Assembly: GCF_004354915.1 (NCBI RefSeq)
Contig: NZ_SMSI01000001.1
Span: 1,612,001-1,676,000, forward strand
Source of the DNA: Pseudohoeflea suaedae
Lineage (GTDB): Bacteria; Pseudomonadota; Alphaproteobacteria; Rhizobiales; Rhizobiaceae
Direction of reading: 5' to 3'
DNA: 64,000 nucleotides
Of this stretch, positions 58,148 to 64,000 are shown piece after piece; the first letter of the stretch is position 1; every line of letters begins with the position of its first letter. The position numbers and the translations under genes are program-made. The notes below the pieces were generated by a model. It was not told the DNA's origin, searched no databases, and saw only the letters and a program-made list of their open reading frames with translations.

Positions 58148-59182
58148 TCAGGCTGCGGCCGACATTTCGTTTTCGACTTCGGAGACGGTCTTGAGAACCT
58201 GCGAAGCGATTGCGTAGGGGTCGCCCTGCGAGTTCGGACGACGGTCTTCAAGGTAGCCCTTGTAGCCGTTGTTGACGAAGGAGTGCGGGACGCGGATCGA
58301 GGCGCCGCGGTCAGCCACGCCGTAGGAGAACTTGTTCCACGGAGCGGTTTCGTGCTTGCCGGTCAGGCGCATGTGGTTGTCCGGACCGTAGACGTCGATA
58401 TGGTCCTGCAGGTTCTTTTCGAACTGAGCCATGAGCTTCTCGAAATAGGCCTTGCCGCCGACTTCGCGCATGTACTTGGTCGAGAAGTTGCAGTGCATGC
58501 CCGAGCCGTTCCAGTCGGTGTCGCCGAGTGGCTTGCAGTGCCATTCGATGTCGATGCCGTATTTTTCGCAGATGCGGAGCAGCAGGTAGCGGGCGATCCA
58601 GATCTGGTCGGCGGCCTTCTTGGAGCCCTTGCCGAAAATCTGGAATTCCCACTGGCCCTTGGCCACTTCGGCGTTGATGCCTTCGTGGTTGATGCCGGCC
58701 TCGAGGCACTGGTCGAGGTGCTCTTCGACGATCTCGCGAGCGATGGAGCCGACATTCTTGTAGCCGACGCCGGTGTAGTAGGGGCCCTGCGGAGCGGGAT
58801 AGCCCTGTTCCGGGAAGCCGAGCGGCCGGCCGTCCTCGTAGAAGAAATATTCCTGCTCGAAGCCGAACCAGGCGCCTTCGTCGTCCATGATCTCTGCGCG
58901 GGTGTTGGACGGGTGCGGGGTGACGCCATCCGGCATCATGACTTCGCACATGACGAGGACGCCGTTCTTGCGGGCCGGGTCCGGATAGACGGCGACGGGC
59001 TTGAGGACGCAGTCGGAGCTGGAGCCTTCAGCCTGTTCGGTCGAGGAGCCGTCGAAGCCCCACAGCGGGAGTTCTTCGAGCGACGGGAAGGAATCGAATT
59101 CCTTGATCTGCGTCTTGCCACGAAGGTTGGCGACGGGCTTGTAGCCGTCGAGCCAGATGTATTCGAGCTTGTATTTGGTCAT
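58148..59182 (-). CDS. glnII: Glutamine synthetase II (eukaryotic type)
   Basis: 344-residue GSII that makes glutamine from glutamate and ammonia, the second GS typical of Rhizobiales. The N-terminal DGSSTEQAEGSSSDC block, the metal-ligand segment GFEQEYFF, the HCNFSTKYM block and NKFSYGVADRGASIR are visible. It lacks the adenylylation loop of GSI. ATG 59182 reads MTKYKLEYIWLDG. The gene is divergent from gstI and has a likely sigma-54 promoter upstream. Confidence 0.96.
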   Translation of the reverse strand: MTKYKLEYIWLDGYKPVANLRGKTQIKEFDSFPSLEELPLWGFDGSSTEQAEGSSSDCVLKPVAVYPDPARKNGVLVMCEVMMPDGVTPHPSNTRAEIMDDEGAWFGFEQEYFFYEDGRPLGFPEQGYPAPQGPYYTGVGYKNVGSIAREIVEEHLDQCLEAGINHEGINAEVAKGQWEFQIFGKGSKKAADQIWIARYLLLRICEKYGIDIEWHCKPLGDTDWNGSGMHCNFSTKYMREVGGKAYFEKLMAQFEKNLQDHIDVYGPDNHMRLTGKHETAPWNKFSYGVADRGASIRVPHSFVNNGYKGYLEDRRPNSQGDPYAIASQVLKTVSEVENEMSAAA

Positions 59183-59276
59183 GTAGTAAAGTCTCCTGAC
59201 CTGCCGGGACTTGGCCGTTGATTTTTCTGGTGTGTCGGCGCCGCCCATCGGGTGTGCCGATCCCGACAGGGAAGAA

Positions 59277-59292
59277 TGCACGTTTCATGCCA
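59277..59292 (-). promoter_or_regulatory. Likely sigma-54 (-24/-12) promoter of glnII
   Basis: On the minus strand the bases read TGGCATG-AAAC-GTGCA: GG and GC with the required 10-nt spacing, differing from the TGGCACG-N4-TTGCA consensus at two positions. It lies about 95-110 nt upstream of the glnII start. NtrC with RpoN controls glnII in Rhizobium under nitrogen limitation. Confidence 0.72.
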
Positions 59293-59440
59293 GTTGGCTT
59301 GTGGCGCGGAGAGATGATGCGCTTCATGGCCGGTTTCGCCGATATTCGCCGGTCTTGCCGCAGCGCCGGGGTCTAAGGTCTTGATTCTCTGTTGCTCGGG
59401 TGAGGGGGTGTCATCCTGACGCAGCTTCGGCCTGCATTCC

Positions 59441-59456
59441 TCGCACCAAGGTGCGA
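59441..59456. promoter_or_regulatory. Palindrome in the glnII/gstI control region
   Basis: TCGCACC-AA-GGTGCGA, perfect 7-bp arms. The half-sites resemble the NtrC GCACC/GGTGC core but with a 2-nt rather than 5-nt centre. About 150 nt upstream of the sigma-54 element, a plausible activator position. Confidence 0.4.
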
Positions 59457-59625
59457 AAATCGGGGCTCTGCGAATGCACAATAATTTAGCGCCTAAATAA
59501 TAGGCAAATGACTATTTTTTGTGTCTTTCTGCTGTAAACCTATTCTGGAGATGTTATATTGAAGGTCTTACGGCGGTAGGAGGCCGCCTTACCCGAACAA
59601 CCCGGAAACGGGGGAGGAAACGCAG

Positions 59626-59802
59626 ATGGAAATGAACACTCAGGGCAGAACTGCCCAGATCATTGAATTTCCCCGCAAGTTCCGTCGTCCAGGCGCAACC
59701 GAGGATGCAAAGTTTCGCGGCATGTCGTCCGCCCAGGCCCTCGTGCCGGTACTCTCGACCGACGGCTGGTATCACGACGCCGCGATGAAGGAAGAAAGCT
59801 GA
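59626..59802 (+). CDS. gstI: GstI-like inhibitor of glnII translation (DUF2735-type)
   Basis: 58 residues: MEMNTQGRTAQIIEFPRKFR at the start, then SSAQALVPVLSTDGWYHDAAM. In Rhizobium leguminosarum a protein of this kind, encoded divergently upstream of glnII, blocks glnII mRNA translation when nitrogen is plentiful. Position, size and orientation match. GGGGGAGG lies 8-9 nt before the ATG. The gene is too short to stand out as an open frame, so context carries much of the call. Confidence 0.82.
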   Translation: MEMNTQGRTAQIIEFPRKFRRPGATEDAKFRGMSSAQALVPVLSTDGWYHDAAMKEES

Positions 59803-59871
59803 GGCAAATCGGCTCGGCCGGCCCGGCCAGGTCGGGCTGAATTCCAGGCGCCGCCGCACGCGCGAATGAAC

Positions 59872-59907
59872 AAACCCGCCCGCCTTTTAAAGGCGCGGCG
59901 GGTTTTT
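59872..59907 (+). terminator. Rho-independent terminator of gstI
   Basis: Stem AAACCCGCC / GGCGGGTTT with a nested GCCTTT/AAAGGC helix inside and a T5 tail, 70 nt after gstI. It also lies between gstI and the convergent polymerase gene. Confidence 0.85.
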
Positions 59908-59940
59908 GTCTTGTCCGGCATGCTGATCGGGGGAAGGGCG

Positions 59941-61215
59941 TCAGGCCGCGGAGCGTTCGGCCCGCAGGCGGGTCTGCCAGCGCTTTTCGAGCGCGATGCA
60001 GCCCCATGCTATGCCCATCAGAAGGTAGAAATGGCGCCAATGGTCCGTATCGATGACGTTGCCGATCATCGTGTGGCCGATGATGAGGACCATCGCCATC
60101 ATCAGAAAGGGCTGCCAGGGCCGGTCGCGGAACATGTATTTCACGCCCAGCGTCAGCGTCCAGATGATCAGCGTCACATAACTGATGAAGCCCATCCAGC
60201 CGTAATCCATCAGCGCCTTGAGCCAGATATTGTGCGTGTCCTCGCCGAGCGCGAGGCCGAATTCCAGCGGGCCGATGCCGAGCGGATGATCGAGAGCCCA
60301 GCCGAAACCGATGGCGTGGCGGGCAAAACGGCCCAGATGCGCACCGTCATAGGATTGGACGAGCTTGGCGCGGGTTTCGAAAAGGCTCGAGACCTGGGGA
60401 ATCTGCAGTGCCACCACGACGGCGGCCACCAGCGCCACCACGCCGATCATCGACATGATCACGATCTTCAGCCGGAAGGATCCGGTCCGCCGCTTGATGA
60501 GCATGCAGAAGATCAGGGCGAGCATTGAAAACGCAAACAGACCCCATGCCGCGCGCGAGAAGGACAGGAAAACGCCGATCGTCAGGACCACCAGGCCCAG
60601 CGCCTTGATGGGGGCGGTCGACAGCTTGCCGTCCAGAAGTCCGTACATCAGGTAGATCGAAGGCAGAACGAGATAGGGACCGAAGACGTTCGGGTCCTGG
60701 AAGGCGCCCATGGCGCGGTCGTAGCGGGTAAAGGCGGCAGCACCCGGAATGAGGCCGAAATAGCCCAGGATGCCCAGAAGCGCGGTGATGATTGCCGCCA
60801 CCACATAGGCCTTGAAGATCAGGTTGAGCCGCCGCCAGTCGGCCTCGATCACGGCCGCGAAGAACATCGCGGAGATGGCGAGGAACAGCGACACGGCGAT
60901 GTACATCGGCGTGCCCTTCACGTTCGGCATCGTCAGGATCGAGAACATGCCGCCGATGTTGAAGGTGATGTAGAGCGCGATGAGCGGCGCGATATGTCGC
61001 GACAGCCGCAGTCCCATGATCGCCCACAGGCCGATGAGCGCGGCCATGTAGAGCTCATAGGGTGCGGGCTCGCGGATCACGAAACCGGAGAGGAAAACGC
61101 CGAAGGCGATCGCCAGCGAGGCGAGCACGCTGATGCCGGCCCGGTGCGGCATCGTGATTCCGGGATGGACGCCGCGATAATGCGCGGCGTGGCTATGGGT
61201 GGCAGTCACGCTCAA
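59941..61215 (-). CDS. O-antigen polymerase/ligase-like membrane protein (Wzy/WaaL family)
   Basis: 424 residues with about 12 hydrophobic helices and the periplasmic-loop signature HNIWLKALMDYGWMG preceded by GIGPLEF, as in polysaccharide polymerases and ligases. It would polymerise or transfer lipid-linked repeat units at the periplasmic face. Its ATG overlaps the next gene's stop by 4 bp, so it is the last gene of an operon with the sugar transferase. Confidence 0.86.
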   Translation of the reverse strand: MSVTATHSHAAHYRGVHPGITMPHRAGISVLASLAIAFGVFLSGFVIREPAPYELYMAALIGLWAIMGLRLSRHIAPLIALYITFNIGGMFSILTMPNVKGTPMYIAVSLFLAISAMFFAAVIEADWRRLNLIFKAYVVAAIITALLGILGYFGLIPGAAAFTRYDRAMGAFQDPNVFGPYLVLPSIYLMYGLLDGKLSTAPIKALGLVVLTIGVFLSFSRAAWGLFAFSMLALIFCMLIKRRTGSFRLKIVIMSMIGVVALVAAVVVALQIPQVSSLFETRAKLVQSYDGAHLGRFARHAIGFGWALDHPLGIGPLEFGLALGEDTHNIWLKALMDYGWMGFISYVTLIIWTLTLGVKYMFRDRPWQPFLMMAMVLIIGHTMIGNVIDTDHWRHFYLLMGIAWGCIALEKRWQTRLRAERSAA

Positions 61216-62774
61216 TATGCGTTTTCCGTATTGAGAAGCCTGATCGGCGTGAGGAACAGGATCTTGAGGTCGAGCAGCAGCGACCAGTTCTCGATGTAAT
61301 AGAGGTCGCAGGCGACGCGCTGGCGGATCTTGTCGTCATTGTCGATCTCGCCGCGCCAGCCGGAAATCTGCGCCCAGCCGGTCACGCCGGGCTTGACCCG
61401 GTGGCGGGCGAAGTAGCCGTCGACCACCTCGGTGAACTGGAGGTCCTTGGTGCCGGCGGCAACCGCGTGGGGGCGGGGGCCGACGAGGGAGAGGTCGCCC
61501 TTGAGCACGTTGAAGAACTGCGGCAGTTCGTCGATCGAGGTCTTGCGGATGAAGCGTCCGATCTTGGTCACCCGCGGATCGCCCTTGGATACGAGCACCT
61601 TGGCTTCCGGATCGCACATCTCGGTATACATCGAGCGGAACTTGAAGACGTCGATGACCTCGTTGTTGAAGCCGTGCCGCTTCTGCCGGAAGATCACCGG
61701 CCCCTTGGAATCGAGCTTGATGGCAATCGCCGTGCCCAGCATTACCGGCCAGAGGGCGGCAATGGCCGCCAGGCTGAAGAAGATGTCGAAGCCGCGCTTG
61801 GCCACCGAATCCCAGTCGGTGATCGGGCGGTCGAAGATATCGAGAAGCGGTGCGGCGCCGACATAGGAATAGGAACGTGGGCGGAAGCGCAGCCGGTTGG
61901 CGTGGGCGGCCAGGCGGATGTCGAGCGGCAGCACCCAGAGCTTCTTGAGAAGCTGGAGAACGCGGAGTTCGGCCGAGAGCGGCAGCGCGATGATCAGCAT
62001 GTCGATGCGGGCAAGCCGCGCGAATGTCACCAGTTCGCTGGCCGTGCCGAGCTTCGGATAGCCGGCCACCACCTCGGGCGAGCGGCGGGTGCTGCGATCG
62101 TCGAAGATGCCGCAGATGCGGATGTCGTTGTTGGGCTCCTGCTCGATCGAGCGGATGAGCGCCTCGGCCATGTCGCCGCCGCCGACGATTACCGCGCGGC
62201 GTTCCATCACGCCGTTGCGCGCCCAGCGGCGAATGGAGAAGGCCAGCAGCGTGCGCGACAGGAACAGGACCGCGGCGCCGGCGATGAACCAGGCAAGAAA
62301 CCAGATGCGCGAATAGACCAGGCTGAACTGCAGGAAGAAGCCGATGACGGCCAGGACCGCGAGCGTGCCGGTCCAGGAGGCGAACACCCGCGGATAGGTA
62401 TGAATGGCCGTCCGCAGCGCCGGAACCAGGTAGCAGTCCGACAGCTGCATCACGACGATCGCCATCAGCGAGCCGAACAGCAGGGCAGGCAGGTAATAGA
62501 CGCCGGTCAGGCCCAGCGCCGGACCGTCATAGATGAGATGGATGGCAAGGCCGACGAGAAACAGCGCCGAGAACTCGGCGAGCCGCAACAGGCCGGTGAT
62601 CATCGTGGGCGTATAGCTTTCCTGGGCCAGACGCTTGGCTGTCTGTTTGGCAATCCGGTTGAGTTCTTCCGGTTCCGGCACCCTGTCGCGATCAGCCGGT
62701 GCCTTCTGCAGCGCTTCCCGAAGCGATTCGCTGTCAAATTGCGAGGATTTTTCGATCTTGTTCACGAGCCCCAC
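61212..62774 (-). CDS. Undecaprenyl-phosphate sugar phosphotransferase (initiating glycosyltransferase)
   Basis: 520 residues. Four or five N-terminal membrane helices, a Rossmann-like middle (AVIVGGGDMAEALI) and the C-terminal polyprenol-phosphate sugar transferase core: KRGFDIFFS, VFKFRSMYTEM, KTSIDELPQFFNVLKGDLS and SLVGPRPHA. It starts repeat-unit synthesis by adding a sugar phosphate to undecaprenyl phosphate, like UppE/PssY/HfsE. The product may be a unipolar polysaccharide or another exopolysaccharide; the sugar cannot be named. Confidence 0.93.
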   Translation of the reverse strand: MGLVNKIEKSSQFDSESLREALQKAPADRDRVPEPEELNRIAKQTAKRLAQESYTPTMITGLLRLAEFSALFLVGLAIHLIYDGPALGLTGVYYLPALLFGSLMAIVVMQLSDCYLVPALRTAIHTYPRVFASWTGTLAVLAVIGFFLQFSLVYSRIWFLAWFIAGAAVLFLSRTLLAFSIRRWARNGVMERRAVIVGGGDMAEALIRSIEQEPNNDIRICGIFDDRSTRRSPEVVAGYPKLGTASELVTFARLARIDMLIIALPLSAELRVLQLLKKLWVLPLDIRLAAHANRLRFRPRSYSYVGAAPLLDIFDRPITDWDSVAKRGFDIFFSLAAIAALWPVMLGTAIAIKLDSKGPVIFRQKRHGFNNEVIDVFKFRSMYTEMCDPEAKVLVSKGDPRVTKIGRFIRKTSIDELPQFFNVLKGDLSLVGPRPHAVAAGTKDLQFTEVVDGYFARHRVKPGVTGWAQISGWRGEIDNDDKIRQRVACDLYYIENWSLLLDLKILFLTPIRLLNTENAY

Positions 62775-62820
62775 TCCAAACCTTGCCGTTCGGAATAGCA
62801 GATCGCCCCTAAGAAAAGCT

Positions 62821-63990
62821 TTATTCCGCCGCCGTGGCTTTGGCCTGCTGCGAGGCGCTTGTCAGTTTTTCGTACAGCGCCAGCATGTCGGCGGCCATGC
62901 GGGAGGCCGAGAAGCGTTCACGGAACGCGTCGCGTTCCGGCATGGCGTTTGCAAGCCAGTTCTCTTCCATGACGGCATGCGCCATCGCCTGGCTCATTGC
63001 TTCCACATTGTCAGGCTCGACAAGCGCTTCCGATTGCGTGCCGAGGATTTCGGGAATGCCGCCGACGCGTGTGGCAAGCATGGACTTGCCCGCAGCGATC
63101 GCTTCGAGGACGATATACGGCATGGATTCCGCGCGCGAGGGGACCACCACGTGCCGCGCGAGCGCGAAAGCCTGGCGTGCCGGCATCGCGTCGTGCATCG
63201 ATATCCGCGCGCCCATGCCCATCCGGTCTATCATCGCCTGATAGCGTGGCTTGTCGTCCCCGTCGCCCACCATCACGGCGCGAAGCGGGCGTCCGACGAT
63301 CTGTTCGGCGCGGCGCAGGCTGTTGATGAAGACATCGGGACCCTTCAGGTCGCGCATCATGCCTATGTAGAGAAATTCCGGTGCGTCCGGCAGAGCGGTC
63401 ACGGGCTCGAATTCGCCCGGCCGCAGCCCGTTATGTATCAGCTCCCAGTCGGCCTTCGGTTTCCCGATCTTCTCGGCATAGGTGCGCCGCTCGTAGTCGG
63501 AGACGAAGACAAGGCTGTCCGTCCACCGTTCGAACATGCGCTCGATGCCGAAGAAGAGCTGACCCCTGGCGCTGCGCCGGTCGTAATGCAGGCTGCCGCC
63601 ATGGGGAGAGTATAAACGGGCAACGCAACTACCTGATACCCGTAGACGTGAACCGACCATCCGCGCGAACGCGCCACCCTTGGCGCCGTGTCCGTGCAGG
63701 ACGTCCGGTTTCAATTCCTTGACCTCGGAGTATGTCTCCAGGAATGACGAGATGTCCGATGGCCCGATCGATCGGCGAATCGCCAGCCGCCTCACGCCGA
63801 GCGAGAGATGCGGACGAATGCCGTCGAAAAGCGCGTCCTCGAACGATCCTCCGGTGATGGAATCGCAAAGGATGCCCACCTCGTGCCCGGCCCGGGCATG
63901 TTCCTCGGCGAGGTCACGCACATGGCGGAAGATGCCGCCGACAGGCGAGCGAAAGCAGTGGAGGATGCGCAAGGGCCTTGTCTCGCTCAT
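62821..63990 (-). CDS. Glycosyltransferase family 4 protein
   Basis: 389 residues with a GT-B fold. The N-terminal PVGGIFRHVRDLAEEHARAGH (donor/acceptor domain) and the C-terminal ESMPYIVLEAIAAGKSMLAT with the nucleotide-sugar E-x7-E region are typical of GT4. It probably adds a sugar to the lipid-linked repeat unit started by the phosphotransferase gene 46 nt downstream on the same strand. The right window edge cuts the cluster. Confidence 0.92.
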   Translation of the reverse strand: MSETRPLRILHCFRSPVGGIFRHVRDLAEEHARAGHEVGILCDSITGGSFEDALFDGIRPHLSLGVRRLAIRRSIGPSDISSFLETYSEVKELKPDVLHGHGAKGGAFARMVGSRLRVSGSCVARLYSPHGGSLHYDRRSARGQLFFGIERMFERWTDSLVFVSDYERRTYAEKIGKPKADWELIHNGLRPGEFEPVTALPDAPEFLYIGMMRDLKGPDVFINSLRRAEQIVGRPLRAVMVGDGDDKPRYQAMIDRMGMGARISMHDAMPARQAFALARHVVVPSRAESMPYIVLEAIAAGKSMLATRVGGIPEILGTQSEALVEPDNVEAMSQAMAHAVMEENWLANAMPERDAFRERFSASRMAADMLALYEKLTSASQQAKATAAE

Positions 63991-64000
63991 TGCCTAGAAA

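Larger units (their letters stand above)
59183..59625. other. Divergent glnII/gstI control region
   Basis: 443 bases with no gene. Holds the sigma-54 element (59277-59292), the palindrome at 59441-59456, and a second inverted repeat ATTTAG-CGC-CTAAAT at 59484-59498. The segment 59480-59570 is strongly AT-rich, a likely promoter area for gstI; a clear -24/-12 on the plus strand was not found. Confidence 0.6.

Noticed and set aside
59441-59456. Calling the palindrome a canonical NtrC site
   Set aside because: The half-sites fit but the centre is 2 nt instead of 5, so it is listed only as a candidate regulatory palindrome.

Overview
The window looks like chromosome from an alphaproteobacterium of the order Hyphomicrobiales (Rhizobiales), probably near the Rhizobiaceae. 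The base composition is GC-rich. Several gene pairs are typical of that order: LdtR/LdtP, the GstI-type gene divergent from eukaryotic-type glutamine synthetase GlnII, an Omp25/31-like porin, arsR-aqpS-arsC, and the block DUF177-plsX-fabH-ihfA-merR. The genus cannot be settled from the sequence alone.

Backbone genes run left to right: rnd (cut by the left edge) / aspS; parC; bpt; an RDD protein; hemB; a WYL regulator; a small membrane protein with ldtR and ldtP; glyA-nrdR-ribD-ribE; ribH-nusB; hppA; bamE; the ubiquinol-cytochrome c chaperone, DUF177, plsX, fabH, ihfA and merR genes; tRNA-Pro(GGG); glnII/gstI; and a polysaccharide cluster at the right end (polymerase/ligase, polyprenyl-phosphate sugar transferase, glycosyltransferase). 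Between these lie what I infer to be accessory blocks.

Accessory block A (2.6-4.2 kb) is an arsenic operon: an ArsR repressor, an aquaglyceroporin and an arsenate reductase. Block B (20.2-31.5 kb, between ldtP and glyA) is the most unusual part. It holds a four-gene minus-strand cluster built around a metacaspase fused to an alpha/beta-hydrolase. Next come a catalase and an Omp31-like porin. Then an AT-richer island carries a CBASS-like pair (CD-NTase plus SLATT two-TM effector) facing an unrecognised gene. The block ends with a stand-alone proteasome-beta-like Ntn hydrolase that keeps Thr1/Asp17/Lys33. Block C (35.7-44.6 kb) separates ribE from ribH-nusB. It carries two hemerythrin-like proteins, a short heme-copper-oxidase-like membrane protein, a LysR regulator, two paralogous PAS-PAS chemoreceptors and an MFS exporter. 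Block D (54.8-57.7 kb) has a LysR regulator divergent from a GNAT-fusion protein whose ribosome binding site lies inside an inverted repeat. A Doc/AbrB-type toxin-antitoxin pair sits at 11.1-11.8 kb.

The best candidates for something undescribed are the metacaspase-hydrolase cluster, and the CD-NTase/SLATT pair with its convergent neighbour and the proteasome-like hydrolase. All functional statements rest on motif recognition by eye; no database search was run.
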